A DNA stretch of 64,000 nt from Cupriavidus neocaledonicus (GTDB lineage Bacteria; Pseudomonadota; Gammaproteobacteria; Burkholderiales; Burkholderiaceae). The stretch covers positions 434,001 through 498,000 of the forward strand of contig NZ_AQUR01000106.1 in NCBI RefSeq assembly GCF_000372525.1, given 5' to 3'. How positions within the stretch are numbered: the stretch's first letter is position 1; every line of letters starts with the position of its first letter. Of the stretch, positions 1 to 8,576 are shown in pieces. The notes beneath the pieces were generated by a model. It saw nothing but the letters and a program-made list of their open reading frames with translations, had not been told where the DNA came from and ran no database searches. The position numbers were made by a program, and so were the translations under genes.

Positions 1-96
1 CGGGGGATGCCCTGCGGGTGGGGCGTCCCCAAGGCGCGAGCCGGGCATGCGACGTGACGCCGGCCCGGCTCGCGAAACGGGAAGGCAGGGCGATTG

Positions 97-113
97 TGAT
101 ATACCATATACGA
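97..113 (+). promoter_or_regulatory. Operator-like site upstream of the GntR gene
   Basis: TGATATACCATATACGA lies about 37 bases before the likely -35 box of the GntR-family gene. It resembles the left half of the stronger sites at 1235-1261 and 8368-8394 (TGATATATCA plus CATACC). Autoregulation by the adjacent GntR protein is inferred from this similarity; the match is degenerate. Confidence 0.45.
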
Positions 114-149
114 CAGGCCGCGCACCGCTTTTGTGCCGATGCATGTGGA

Positions 150-178
150 TTGCGCATCGTTTGATGCGTTTTCATAAT
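150..178 (+). promoter_or_regulatory. Sigma-70-like promoter of the GntR gene
   Basis: TTGCGC (150-155), a 17-base spacer and CATAAT (173-178) form a plausible sigma-70 promoter. Transcription would begin near 185. That excludes the upstream in-frame ATG at 177 as the translation start and supports the ATG at 264. Confidence 0.5.
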
Positions 179-263
179 GGGTCAGGCGTTTTTGCTAAGC
201 TGTGCAGCAATGCGGCGGGCGCCATTCCGGCGCCCCGGCCGCCGGTCTCACACGAGCACATCC

Positions 264-983
264 ATGTCTGCGCAAAGCCAATCCATCGTCCAGCCCAACG
301 GGCTGTCCCTGTCGGTACAACCGATCAACGCCGGCGCCAGCCTGCGCGACCAGGCTTACGCCATGCTGCGGCAGGCCATCGCCGACGCCGACATCTACCA
401 GTCGCGTGACGAGATCCGGCTGGACGAGCGCGTGCTGAGCGAGGCCATGGGCGTCAGCCGCACGCCGATCCGCGAGGCCATGACGCTGCTGGAGCAGGAA
501 GGCTTCCTGCGCACCGTGCCGCGGCGCGGCATCTACATCATGCGCAAGACCAAGCGCGAGATCGTCGAGATGATCCAGATGTGGGCCGCGCTCGAAAGCA
601 TGGCGGCCAGGCTGGCCACCGAGAACGCCACCGACGCCGAGATCGCACAGCTGCGCCGCATGTTCGACAGCTTCCGAGACTCGACCCCGGCCGAGCACAT
701 CGAAGAGTATTCGGACGCCAATATCGCGTTCCACCAGGCGATCGTGCAGCTGTCCAAGTCGCAGATCATCATGGACACGATCCGCAACATATTTATCCAC
801 GTGCGCGCGATCCGGAAGATGACGATCTCGCAGAGCGACCGCGCGGCGCGCTCCATCGTCGACCACCTGCGCATCATCGAGGCGCTGGAGAGGCGGGACA
901 CCGAACTGGCAGAGCGGCTGGTGCGGCAGCATTCCCTGGACCTCGCCGACTACGTCGAGAAACACTGCGATTTCCTGGACTGA
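264..983 (+). CDS. GntR-family transcriptional regulator, FadR/FCD type
   Basis: A 239-aa DNA-binding regulator, probably of the oxalate/formate genes that follow. Residues ~20-90 form the winged helix (SLRDQAYAMLRQAI, then VSRTPIREAMTLLEQEGFL with the recognition helix and RRGIYI wing). Residues ~100-235 are the all-helical FCD ligand-binding domain, with FHQAI and a late RQHSLD histidine typical of its metal/carboxylate site. The start at 264 is chosen because the longer ATG at 177 overlaps the -10 box; the ribosome binding site is weak. It stands alone, closed by a strong terminator at 1006. Operator-like sites occur on both sides of it and before other oxalate genes, so it is the natural candidate for their ligand-responsive regulator; that link is inference. 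Confidence 0.85.
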   Translation: MSAQSQSIVQPNGLSLSVQPINAGASLRDQAYAMLRQAIADADIYQSRDEIRLDERVLSEAMGVSRTPIREAMTLLEQEGFLRTVPRRGIYIMRKTKREIVEMIQMWAALESMAARLATENATDAEIAQLRRMFDSFRDSTPAEHIEEYSDANIAFHQAIVQLSKSQIIMDTIRNIFIHVRAIRKMTISQSDRAARSIVDHLRIIEALERRDTELAERLVRQHSLDLADYVEKHCDFLD

Positions 984-1005
984 CACGGGCACCAGCCGGA
1001 CGGAT

Positions 1006-1040
1006 AAAGCGGCGGACTCAGGTCCGCCGCTTTGCTTTTT
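1006..1040 (+). terminator. Intrinsic terminator after the GntR gene
   Basis: A perfect 12-bp stem (AAAGCGGCGGAC / GTCCGCCGCTTT) with a 4-base loop is followed by GCTTTTT, 23 bases after the GntR stop codon. Confidence 0.9.
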
Positions 1041-1083
1041 GGGGCCGTGAATGCATACGAAGGCCATTTCGCTAAATGGTGTG

Positions 1084-1093
1084 TGATATATCA
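1084..1093. promoter_or_regulatory. Palindromic half-operator TGATATATCA
   Basis: A perfect 10-bp palindrome identical to the left half of the 27-bp sites at 1235 and 8368. It sits between the GntR gene and the CoA-transferase gene, 142 bases upstream of the next copy, a spacing that would allow looping. The CATACCGTATG half is absent here. Confidence 0.45.
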
Positions 1094-1234
1094 ATGTGAA
1101 AAGCGCCTGCGTCTTTATGCCGGTCCAGCAATGAAACCGTCCGCTTTTATACCCGCCGTAACTGATAGCGCCGGTGTGCTGCGTCGCATCGTCGATATTT
1201 GCGTCGGAAGCGCCAAACTCCTCTTGCTCTCTTC

Positions 1235-1261
1235 TGATATATCACATACCGTATGTCATCA
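1235..1261 (+). promoter_or_regulatory. Composite operator/promoter before the first CoA-transferase gene
   Basis: Two adjoining palindromes: TGATATATCA (1235-1244) and ACATAC-C-GTATGT (1244-1256), followed by CATCA. The 27-base block is identical to the one at 8368-8394 before oxc and largely shared with 18506 before the second transporter. A TTG triplet starts 11 bases upstream here (1224) and at 8357, consistent with a -35 box, so the block probably overlaps the promoter core. Confidence 0.7.
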
Positions 1262-1296
1262 GAGACTACTAATAGCGGAAGAGGAGACCCTTCGCA

Positions 1297-2529
1297 ATGG
1301 AAACCAAAGCCCTGCAAGGTGTGCGCATCCTGGACATGACCCACGTCCAGGCAGGCCCGTCGGCGACGCAGTTGATGGCGTGGCTGGGCGCGGACGTGAT
1401 CAAGGTGGAAATGCCGGGACGCGGCGACATCACGCGCAGCCAGCTGCGCGACGTGCCCAACGCCGACAGCCTGTACTTCACCATGCTCAACTCGAACAAG
1501 CGCAGCCTGACGCTGAACATGAAGACGCCCGAAGGCAAGGCGCTGCTCGAGGACCTGATCCAGCGCAGCGACGTGCTGATCGAGAACTTCGGCCCCGGCG
1601 TGCTGGCGCGCGCGGGCTTCGACTGGGACCACATGCAGGACCTGAACCCGCGCCTGGTCTACGCCTCGATCAAGGGCTTCGGCCCGGGCCCGTACGCCGA
1701 CTGCAAGGCCTACGAGAACGTGGCGCAGTGCATGGGCGGCTCGGCTTCGACCACCGGCGAGGCCGACGGCGTGCCCACCGTGACCGGCGCGCAGATCGGC
1801 GACTCCGGCACCGGCGTGCATGCCGTGGTCGGCATCCTGGCCGCGCTGCTGCAGCGCGAGCACACCGGCCGCGGCCAGCGCGTGGAAGTGGCGATGCAGG
1901 ACGCGGTGCTGAACCTGTGCCGGGTCAAGCTGCGCGACCAGCAGCGCCTGGCAAACGGACCGCTGCGTGAGTATCCCAACGAGGACTTCGGCGACCACGT
2001 GCCGCGCGCGGGCAATGCCTCGGGCGGCGGGCAGCCGGGCGCGGCGCTGCGGTGCGCGCCGGGCGGCCCCAACGACTACGTCTACGTCATCATCCAGCCG
2101 CAGGGCTGGGAGCCGCTGATGCGCCTGTGCGGGCGCGAGGACCTGATCACCAACCCGGACTACGCGACGCCCGAAGCGCGCCTCAAGCACCTGACCGACT
2201 GCTTCGCCGTGATCGAGAAATGGACGCGCGGCATCAGCAAGTTCGAGGTGATGGCGGCGCTGAACGAGGTCGATGTGCCGTGCGGTCCGATCCTGTCGAT
2301 GAAGGACCTGATCGAGGACGAGTCGCTGTACCAGCGCGGCTACCTGGTCGAGCTCGAGCATCCGCAGCGCGGCAACTACGTGCAGCTGGGCTGCCCGATC
2401 ACGCTGTCGGCCTCGCCGGTGCAGGTGGAACGCTCGCCGCTGCTGGGCGAGCACACCGAGGAGATCCTCGAGTGGCTGGGCCGCACCCCCGCGCAGATCG
2501 CCGCGATGAAGCTGGCCGGCGCGGTATGA
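1297..2529 (+). CDS. CoA-transferase family III, formyl-CoA transferase paralog
   Basis: A 410-aa class III CoA-transferase, which moves CoA between carboxylic acids through an aspartyl-CoA anhydride intermediate. It aligns by eye with formyl-CoA:oxalate CoA-transferase along its whole length: HVQAGPS near residue 16, [11 protein letters not shown] near 60, catalytic Asp169 in IGDSGTG. It differs from the true Frc at 10357 in the pocket: TGEADGVP replaces TGFWDGPP, and the glycine loop reads ASGGGQ rather than AGGGGQ. The acid acceptor may therefore not be oxalate; acetyl-CoA:oxalate transferase or another dicarboxylate is possible. RBS AGAGGAGA precedes the ATG. It heads an apparent unit with the FAH-fold gene and pntAB and lies behind the composite operator at 1235. 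Confidence 0.8.
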   Translation: METKALQGVRILDMTHVQAGPSATQLMAWLGADVIKVEMPGRGDITRSQLRDVPNADSLYFTMLNSNKRSLTLNMKTPEGKALLEDLIQRSDVLIENFGPGVLARAGFDWDHMQDLNPRLVYASIKGFGPGPYADCKAYENVAQCMGGSASTTGEADGVPTVTGAQIGDSGTGVHAVVGILAALLQREHTGRGQRVEVAMQDAVLNLCRVKLRDQQRLANGPLREYPNEDFGDHVPRAGNASGGGQPGAALRCAPGGPNDYVYVIIQPQGWEPLMRLCGREDLITNPDYATPEARLKHLTDCFAVIEKWTRGISKFEVMAALNEVDVPCGPILSMKDLIEDESLYQRGYLVELEHPQRGNYVQLGCPITLSASPVQVERSPLLGEHTEEILEWLGRTPAQIAAMKLAGAV

Positions 2530-2552
2530 GGCCGGCCTGACGCGATCGCCGC

Positions 2553-2580
2553 CGTCATTCCCGCCCGCGCGGGAACGACG
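2553..2580. repeat. Dispersed-type palindrome between the CoA-transferase and FAH genes
   Basis: CGTCATTCCCGC and CGCGGGAACGACG form an inverted repeat with one mismatch around a 3-base centre. It has the look of the CGTCATTCCCGC palindromes scattered between genes in many proteobacteria. It lacks a T-run, so it is not an obvious terminator. Confidence 0.45.
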
Positions 2581-2675
2581 GGCGCGGCGCCGTCCTGCTT
2601 TTCCTCCCTTTTCGAGATCCCTGCAACCGACATCGGCGCAGGCGGGCCTTCCTTTGCCTGCGCAAGGAGCATGCT

Positions 2676-3458
2676 GTGCAAACCTGGATTCGTTTTCGCC
2701 GCGCCGACGGCAGCGTCGGCCATGGCCGCATCGATGAGGCCGACCGCAACCGCGTGGTCGAATATGACCGCGACGGCTTCGACAATCCCAGCCCCACCGG
2801 CGCCGTGCATGACCGCGCCGCGCTGACCGTGGTCGCGCCGTGCGCGCCGGGCAAGGTGGTGGCGCTGTGGAACAACTTCCACGCGCTCGCGCGCAAACTG
2901 GAAAAACCGGTGCCGACGCACCCGCTGTTCCTGATCAAGCCGGCCTCGTCGCTGGCCGGTCCCAACGACGCCGTGCAGCGTCCCAGGAGCTACGACGGCA
3001 AGATCGTCTACGAGGGCGAGCTCGGCATCGTCATCGGCAAGAAGGCGCGCAACGTGACGGTGGCAGAGGCCGGCGCCCATATCTTCGGCTACACCATCGT
3101 CAACGACGTGACCGCGGCCGAGCTGATCACCGCCGATCCGAATTTCCCGCAATGGACCCGCGCCAAGGGCTTCGACACCTTCGGCTGCATCGGCCCGGCC
3201 ATCGTCACCGGCTTCCCCTGGAAAACCGCCAGCGTGGTCACGCGGCTGGACGGGGTGGAGCGGCAGAACTACCCGCTGTCGGACATGATCTTCTCGCCCG
3301 AGGAGCAGGTCAGCCGGATCTCGCAGGACCTGACGCTGATGCCGGGCGACGTGATTGCCGTGGGCACCTCGCTGGGCGTGGGTTCGATGAAGGACGGCGC
3401 CGTGGTCGAGGTGTCGATCGCCGGCATCGGTTCGCTGGTCAACCACGTGCGCGGCTGA
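2676..3458 (+). CDS. Fumarylacetoacetate hydrolase-family protein
   Basis: A 260-aa enzyme of the FAH superfamily, metal-dependent enzymes that hydrolyse, hydrate or decarboxylate 2-oxo-acid type substrates. The catalytic core spans about residues 70-255. Visible hallmarks are FLIKPASSL, the acidic metal site [10 protein letters not shown] plus [19 protein letters not shown], and the terminal [15 protein letters not shown] segment. Start is GTG at 2676 with AAGGAG seven bases upstream. The length matches bacterial isomerase/hydratase-type members rather than true fumarylacetoacetase (compare fahA at 38988). It lies between the CoA-transferase paralog and pntAB; its substrate cannot be named from sequence. 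Confidence 0.8.
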   Translation: MQTWIRFRRADGSVGHGRIDEADRNRVVEYDRDGFDNPSPTGAVHDRAALTVVAPCAPGKVVALWNNFHALARKLEKPVPTHPLFLIKPASSLAGPNDAVQRPRSYDGKIVYEGELGIVIGKKARNVTVAEAGAHIFGYTIVNDVTAAELITADPNFPQWTRAKGFDTFGCIGPAIVTGFPWKTASVVTRLDGVERQNYPLSDMIFSPEEQVSRISQDLTLMPGDVIAVGTSLGVGSMKDGAVVEVSIAGIGSLVNHVRG

Positions 3459-3486
3459 GCCGGCGCCAGATCCCTTTCCTGAAACG

Positions 3487-5055
3487 GTGAATGCCATGCC
3501 AATGACGATCGGTGTGCCGCGCGAGGTCCACCCGGGCGAGCGGCGCGTTGCCGCGACCCCGGACTCGGTCAAGGAACTGCTCAAGCTCGGCTATCAGGTG
3601 GTGGTGGAGACCGGTGCCGGCCTCGAGGCGTCGTTCTCGGACGACGACTACCGCGCCGCCGGCGCGGCCATTGTCGATGCGGCCAGCCTGTGGGCCTCGG
3701 TCGACGTGGTGGTCAAGGTGCGCCCGCCGCAGGTCCATCCCGGCCTGGGGGTGGAAGAGGCGGCGCTGCTGAAGAAGCATGCCACGCTGATCGGCTTTGT
3801 CTGGCCGGCGCAGCAGATGCCGATGCTCGAGCGCCTGGCGCAGCGCGGCGCCACGGTGCTGGCGATGGACTGCGTGCCGCGCATCTCGCGCGCGCAGAAG
3901 CTGGATGCGCTCAGCTCGATGGCCAACATGGCCGGCTACCGCGCGGTGATCGAAGCCGCGCACGCCTTCGGCAGGCCCTTCGCCGGGCAGATCACCGCCG
4001 CGGGCAAGATCCCGCCGGCGCGCGTGCTGGTGATCGGCGCCGGCGTGGCGGGGCTGGCGGCGATCGGCGCGGCGCGCAGCCTGGGCGCGGTGGTGCGCGC
4101 CTTCGATACGCGGCCGGTGGTGCGCCAGCAGATCGAGAGCCTGGGCGCGGAATTCCTCACCGTCGAGATCGAAGAGGACGGCAGCGGCAGCGGCGGCTAC
4201 GCCAGGGAAATGAGCCCGGCCTTTATCGAAGCGGAGATGCGGCTCTTTGCCGAGCAGGCGCGCGAGGTCGACATCATCATCACCACCGCGCTGATCCCCG
4301 GCAAGCCCGCGCCCAGGCTGCTGGAGGCCGGCACCATCGGGCTGATGCGCGCCGGCAGCGTGGTGGTCGACCTGGCCGCGGAGCAGGGCGGCAACTGTGT
4401 GCTGACCGTGCCGGGCGAAAGCGTGCGCCGCGACGGCGTCACCATCATCGGCTACACCGACCTGCCCAGCCGCATGGCGGCGCAGGCGAGCCAGCTCTAT
4501 GCCACCAATATCCGCCACCTGCTGAGCGAGCTGACGCCGGGCAAGGACGGCCAGCTGGTGGTGAACATGGACGACGAAATGATCCGCGGCGCGACCGTGC
4601 TGCACCAGGGCGCGGTGACCTGGCCCCCACCGCCGCTGACGGTGGCGGTGCCGCAGCAGCAGGCGCCGGCGGAGGTCCCGGCGCCGGCCGAAGCCGCGCC
4701 GGCGCGCCGCCGCACCGGCACGACGCTGATGGCACTGGTCCTGGCGGCCGCTGCGCTGCTGGGACTGGGCGCGGTCGCGCCACCGGCCTTCATGGCGCAT
4801 TTCACGGTGTTCGTGCTGGCGATCTTCGTCGGCTACCAGGTGGTGTGGAACGTCACGGCGGCGCTGCACACGCCGCTGATGAGCGTGACCAATGCCATCA
4901 GCGGGATCATCGTGGTGGGGGCGCTGGTGCAGCTGGGCAAGCCCTCGCTGCTGACGGCGGTGATCGCGGGCTGCGCGGTGCTGGTGGCCACCATCAATAT
5001 CGCCGGGGGCTTCCTGGTGACGCAGCGCATGCTGAAGATGTTCCAGCGCGACTAA
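3487..5055 (+). CDS. pntA: NAD(P) transhydrogenase subunit alpha
   Basis: The 522-aa alpha subunit of the proton-translocating transhydrogenase in the inner membrane, which with PntB drives NADH + NADP+ to NAD+ + NADPH using the proton gradient. Residues ~1-390 are the NAD(H)-binding domain I ([16 protein letters not shown] at the start, [15 protein letters not shown] near 180, RAFDTRP). A Pro/Ala-rich linker follows, then four predicted membrane helices from ~410 to 515. Length matches one-piece E. coli PntA. The start is ambiguous: GTG 3487, ATG 3496 or ATG 3502, none with a strong RBS. pntB follows after 16 bases. Placement in an oxalate locus suggests NADPH supply from formate-derived NADH (inference). 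Confidence 0.95.
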   Translation: MNAMPMTIGVPREVHPGERRVAATPDSVKELLKLGYQVVVETGAGLEASFSDDDYRAAGAAIVDAASLWASVDVVVKVRPPQVHPGLGVEEAALLKKHATLIGFVWPAQQMPMLERLAQRGATVLAMDCVPRISRAQKLDALSSMANMAGYRAVIEAAHAFGRPFAGQITAAGKIPPARVLVIGAGVAGLAAIGAARSLGAVVRAFDTRPVVRQQIESLGAEFLTVEIEEDGSGSGGYAREMSPAFIEAEMRLFAEQAREVDIIITTALIPGKPAPRLLEAGTIGLMRAGSVVVDLAAEQGGNCVLTVPGESVRRDGVTIIGYTDLPSRMAAQASQLYATNIRHLLSELTPGKDGQLVVNMDDEMIRGATVLHQGAVTWPPPPLTVAVPQQQAPAEVPAPAEAAPARRRTGTTLMALVLAAAALLGLGAVAPPAFMAHFTVFVLAIFVGYQVVWNVTAALHTPLMSVTNAISGIIVVGALVQLGKPSLLTAVIAGCAVLVATINIAGGFLVTQRMLKMFQRD

Positions 5056-5071
5056 GGCCAGGGAGAGAACC

Positions 5072-6469
5072 ATGCCATCCGGAATCAGCAATATCGCTTA
5101 CCTCGCCGCCAGCGCGCTGTTCATCCTCAGCCTGAGCGGACTGAGCCATCCCGCCACCGCACGGCGCGGCAACATGCTTGGCATCGCCGGCATGGTGATC
5201 GCGGTCATGACCACGGTGCTGGCCGGCAGTGCCGACGGCATTGCCATCATCATCGTGGCGATGGTGGTGGGGGGCATGGCCGGCGCCATGCTGGCCAAAC
5301 GCGTCGAGATGACGCAGATGCCGCAACTGGTGGCGGTGCTGCACAGCTTCGTCGGCCTGGCCGCGGTGCTGGTCGGCTACGCCAGCTACCTGGAGCCGAG
5401 CACGCTCAGCGGCGCCGAGAAGGCGATCCATGAGGTCGAGACCTACCTCGGCATCCTGATCGGCGCGGTCACCTTCACCGGGTCGATCATCGCCTTCCTC
5501 AAGCTGCAGGGCACCATGGGCGGCAAGCCGCTGCTGCTGCCGGGGCGCCACGTGCTCAACGCCGGCGCGCTGATGGTGTGCGTGTGGCTGGGCTATGCCT
5601 TCCTGGCGGCGCCGGATCCGCAGCAGGGGCTGGTGCCGCTGGCGGCGATGACGGTGATCGCGCTGCTGGTCGGCGCGCACCTGGTGCTGGCCATCGGCGG
5701 CGCCGACATGCCGGTGGTGGTGTCGATGCTCAACAGTTACTCCGGCTGGGCGGCGGCGGCGACCGGCTTCATGCTGGGCAACGACCTGCTGATCATTACC
5801 GGCGCGCTGGTGGGGTCGAGCGGCGCCATCCTCAGCTACATCATGTGCAAGGCGATGAACCGCAAGTTCCTGGCGGTGATCCTGGGCGGCTTCGGCGCGG
5901 TGCAGGCGCAGGGCGCGGCGACCGAGCAGGGCGAGGTGTTGCCGGTGTCGAGCGAGGAGGTCAGCAGCCTGCTCAAGGACGCCAACGAGGTCATCATCGT
6001 GCCGGGCTACGGCATGGCGGTGGCGCAGGCGCAGGGCACCATCAGCGAAATTGCGCGGCGCTTGCGTGCGCAGGGCGTCAACGTGCGCTTCGGCATCCAT
6101 CCGGTGGCCGGTCGCCTGCCGGGGCACATGAACGTGCTGCTGGCCGAGGCGCGCGTGCCCTACGACATCGTGCTGGAAATGGAAGAGATCAACGACGACT
6201 TCGACAAGGCCGACGTGGTGCTGGTGGTCGGCGCCAACGACATCGTCAACCCGGGCGCGCTGGAAGACCCCGCCAGCCCGATTGCGGGCATGCCGGTGCT
6301 GGAGGTGTGGAAGGCCAAGACCGTGGTGGTGTCCAAGCGCAGCATGGCCGCGGGTTACGCAGGGGTCGACAACCCGCTGTTCTACAAGGACAACACCCGC
6401 ATGTGGTTCGGCGACGCCAAGGGCAGCGTCGATGCGCTGCTGCGGCAGCTGGAGGAAGCGCCTGCCTGA
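5072..6469 (+). CDS. pntB: NAD(P) transhydrogenase subunit beta
   Basis: The 465-aa beta subunit. The first ~265 residues are a chain of hydrophobic helices (domain II membrane part), and residues ~290-465 form the NADP(H)-binding domain III, marked by [15 protein letters not shown], the Rossmann-type turn, and [13 protein letters not shown] near 390. Length equals the usual ~460 aa. RBS GGGAGAG precedes the ATG. Together with PntA it completes the transhydrogenase; a strong terminator at 6501 ends the unit. Confidence 0.96.
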   Translation: MPSGISNIAYLAASALFILSLSGLSHPATARRGNMLGIAGMVIAVMTTVLAGSADGIAIIIVAMVVGGMAGAMLAKRVEMTQMPQLVAVLHSFVGLAAVLVGYASYLEPSTLSGAEKAIHEVETYLGILIGAVTFTGSIIAFLKLQGTMGGKPLLLPGRHVLNAGALMVCVWLGYAFLAAPDPQQGLVPLAAMTVIALLVGAHLVLAIGGADMPVVVSMLNSYSGWAAAATGFMLGNDLLIITGALVGSSGAILSYIMCKAMNRKFLAVILGGFGAVQAQGAATEQGEVLPVSSEEVSSLLKDANEVIIVPGYGMAVAQAQGTISEIARRLRAQGVNVRFGIHPVAGRLPGHMNVLLAEARVPYDIVLEMEEINDDFDKADVVLVVGANDIVNPGALEDPASPIAGMPVLEVWKAKTVVVSKRSMAAGYAGVDNPLFYKDNTRMWFGDAKGSVDALLRQLEEAPA

Positions 6470-6500
6470 CCGCCGGTCGCGGCGCGGTATCGATGGATGC

Positions 6501-6543
6501 AAGCCACCGCGGCCCGCTTCCCGGCGGGCCCCGGTGGCTTTTG
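6501..6543 (+). terminator. Intrinsic terminator after pntB
   Basis: A GC-rich hairpin (AAGCCACCGCGGCCCGC pairing imperfectly with GCGGGCCCCGGTGGCTT) is followed by a short T-run, 31 bases after pntB. Confidence 0.8.
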
Positions 6544-6620
6544 CATTGGCAAACCGCAGCCATGCCCGGCGGAGGCGGCGATTCATGCCAGTTCCGCTTT
6601 ATATAAAGGGTCGTGAATAG

Positions 6621-6673
6621 AAACGATAAAAAACTTTAAGACTTGTCAAATTAAGCTTCAGGTAGCATCAATC
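6621..6673 (+). promoter_or_regulatory. 53-bp repeated control element, copy 1
   Basis: Begins AAACGATAAAAAACTTTA and ends TAGCATCAATC. An equal-length copy lies at 16419-16471 in front of the LysR pair; 41 of 53 bases agree by hand count, with both ends identical. It is AT-rich in a GC-rich region and lies 115 bases before the MFS start. The LysR at 15445-16386 is the most likely binder because the other copy sits in its own upstream region. Confidence 0.6.
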
Positions 6674-6787
6674 CACGACTTCACGTGCCGCAATGCCAGG
6701 CGCCGGTCCAACTGCGAGAAGGGCAATCCACAAAGCCCTGATGCGCCCGCCAGGGCGCAAACAAGAACGTACCAGGAGACAAGACAG

Positions 6788-8119
6788 ATGGCGCAATGGG
6801 AAGCATCGGCCCCCGCCGGTCGCGATGACGTGAACGGGCGCGGGTTGCAGAACCGCTGGATCCAGCTGGCAATCGGCGTGGTGTGCATGGGTCTGGTGGC
6901 GAATTTGCAGTACGGCTGGACGCTGTTCGTGTCACCGATGGACGCCAGGCATCACTGGGGCGCATCGGCGATCCAGGTGGCATTTTCGATCTTCATTGTC
7001 ACCGAGACCTGGCTGGTGCCGCTGGAAGGCTGGCTGGTCGACAAGTTCGGCCCGCGCCCGGTGGTGGCCGGCGGGGCGATCTGCGCGGGGCTGGCATGGG
7101 TGATGAATGCGTATGCGACCACGCTGCCGGAGTTGTATGTGGCCGCGGTGATCGCAGGCATCGGCGCCGGCGGCGTCTACGGAACCTGCGTCGGCAACGC
7201 GCTGAAGTGGTTTCCGGACAAGCGCGGCCTGGCTGCCGGCCTGACCGCGGCGGGCTTCGGTGCGGGCGCGGCCATCACCGTGATTCCGATCGCCAGCATG
7301 ATCCAGAGCGCGGGCTATGAGAAGGCCTTCCTGTTCTTCGGCATCCTGCAGGGGGTAAGCATCTTTGTGCTGGCGCTGCTGCTGGTGAAGCCCACGCCGC
7401 CCAAGGGCGCCGTGGCGGCGAAGGCGGTACTGACCAATCCGGTCGAGTACACGCCGGCGCAGATGGTGAAGACGCCGGTGTTCTGGCTGATCTATGCCAG
7501 CTTTGTCGCGGTGGCGGCGGGCGGCATCATGGCGACCGCGCAACTGGGGCCGATCGCCAAGGACTACGGCTTTGCGTCGATGCCGGTGACGCTGCTGGGG
7601 CTGACCTTGCCGCTGCTGACGATGACGCTGTCGATAGACAACCTGTGCAATGGCTTCACGCGCCCGCTGTGCGGCTTCCTGTCGGACCGGTTCGGCCGCG
7701 AGAACACGATGTTCGTGATCTTCATCGGCGAAGGGCTGGCGCTGCTGGGCCTGATGCAGCTGGGGCACAACCCGTACTGGTTCATGTTCTTCGCGGCGCT
7801 GACCTTCCTGTTCTGGGGCGAGATCTTCTCGATCTTCCCGGCGTTGTGCGCGGACACCTTCGGCAGCAAGTTCGCGGCGGCCAACGCGGGCACGCTGTAC
7901 ACCGCCAAGGGGACCGCGGCGATGCTGGTGCCGCTGGCCTCGGTCCTGTCCGCGCGCGGGGGCTGGGAAGCGGTATTCACCGTGGCAGCGGTCGTGACGA
8001 TCGCGGCGGGCCTGTCGGCGAAACTGGTGCTGGCGCCGATGCGCAAGCGGTTCATTACTGGCCATTCGGCGTCGGCGCTGCCAGTGGCCGAGGGAGGCCT
8101 GGCGAGCCGCAGTGAATAG
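6788..8119 (+). CDS. MFS transporter, oxalate/formate antiporter family
   Basis: A 443-aa inner-membrane carrier with twelve predicted helices. It resembles the oxalate:formate antiporter OxlT group: NRWIQLAIGVVCMGL in helix 1, LQYGWTLFVSPM, the MFS loop motif VDKFGPRPVV, and a lysine within YTAKGTAAMLVPL in a late helix, where OxlT needs a lysine for the oxalate dianion. Length is slightly above OxlT because of a ~20-residue polar N terminus. RBS CAGGAGAC precedes the ATG. The gene is monocistronic and lies behind the 53-bp element, not the GntR-type operator, so it appears differently controlled from its paralog at 18627. Substrate assignment is by family and context. Confidence 0.8.
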   Translation: MAQWEASAPAGRDDVNGRGLQNRWIQLAIGVVCMGLVANLQYGWTLFVSPMDARHHWGASAIQVAFSIFIVTETWLVPLEGWLVDKFGPRPVVAGGAICAGLAWVMNAYATTLPELYVAAVIAGIGAGGVYGTCVGNALKWFPDKRGLAAGLTAAGFGAGAAITVIPIASMIQSAGYEKAFLFFGILQGVSIFVLALLLVKPTPPKGAVAAKAVLTNPVEYTPAQMVKTPVFWLIYASFVAVAAGGIMATAQLGPIAKDYGFASMPVTLLGLTLPLLTMTLSIDNLCNGFTRPLCGFLSDRFGRENTMFVIFIGEGLALLGLMQLGHNPYWFMFFAALTFLFWGEIFSIFPALCADTFGSKFAAANAGTLYTAKGTAAMLVPLASVLSARGGWEAVFTVAAVVTIAAGLSAKLVLAPMRKRFITGHSASALPVAEGGLASRSE

Positions 8120-8180
8120 GCCGCGCGCCGCCTGACGCTTTGGCAGGGCGTCACCACCCTCATACGCCGGTGAAACGTTG

Positions 8181-8193
8181 TATGTAATATATC
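8181..8193 (-). promoter_or_regulatory. Reverse-oriented operator-like half site
   Basis: On the minus strand this reads GATATATTACATA, the same as the site at 17668 before the 72-aa peptide gene. It lies between the transporter and oxc, 187 bases before the full operator at 8368, again suggesting paired sites. Confidence 0.4.
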
Positions 8194-8367
8194 TTCGAGT
8201 TGGCCTCTCTCCCGTGCGACTGGCGGGGGAGAGACGTATCTGTGTGGAATGCGAATAAATGGCCATGGATCGAGGCGTTGGGCTGATTGGCGAGTAGATC
8301 CAGGCAGCTTTGCTGCAGTGCACTGACGAAAGTTGGTCGCAGAGATGGAAAAGAGCTTGCCGTTCTC

Positions 8368-8394
8368 TGATATATCACATACCGTATGTCATCA
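8368..8394 (+). promoter_or_regulatory. Composite operator/promoter before oxc-frc
   Basis: The 27-base block is identical to 1235-1261: TGATATATCA joined to ACATACCGTATGT and ending CATCA. A TTGCCG starts 11 bases upstream. The oxc start is 183 bases downstream, leaving a long leader that contains a small ORF. Confidence 0.7.
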
Positions 8395-8478
8395 AGACCG
8401 GTCGAACGGAACCGGCACCGGCCGCAGCAGGGCACAGCCCCCGCGCACCACGAACACAAGTCCAAAAGGAGACCAAGC

Positions 8479-8529
8479 ATGTCGGAAGTCGTAGCGAAGC
8501 GGGCCCCAGTCATTCCCGCGGCAGCCTGA
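8479..8529 (+). CDS. Possible 16-codon leader peptide upstream of oxc
   Basis: ATG 8479 to TGA 8529 encodes MSEVVAKRAPVIPAAA. It has the strongest ribosome binding site of the leader (AAAAGGAGACC, about 8 bases before the ATG) and ends 47 bases before the oxc start. No run of a regulatory amino acid is visible, so classical attenuation is not suggested. It may couple translation, or be a remnant: part of it (GTCATTCCCGCG) resembles the palindrome at 2553. Confidence 0.35.
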   Translation: MSEVVAKRAPVIPAAA

Positions 8530-8576
8530 GTCACAAAAATTCCCACCCCAGTCAATTTGCATAGAAGGAAGCAACC

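Noticed and set aside
177-263. Longer start for the GntR protein at ATG 177
   Set aside because: It overlaps the -10 box of the likely promoter and encodes a non-conserved-looking extension.
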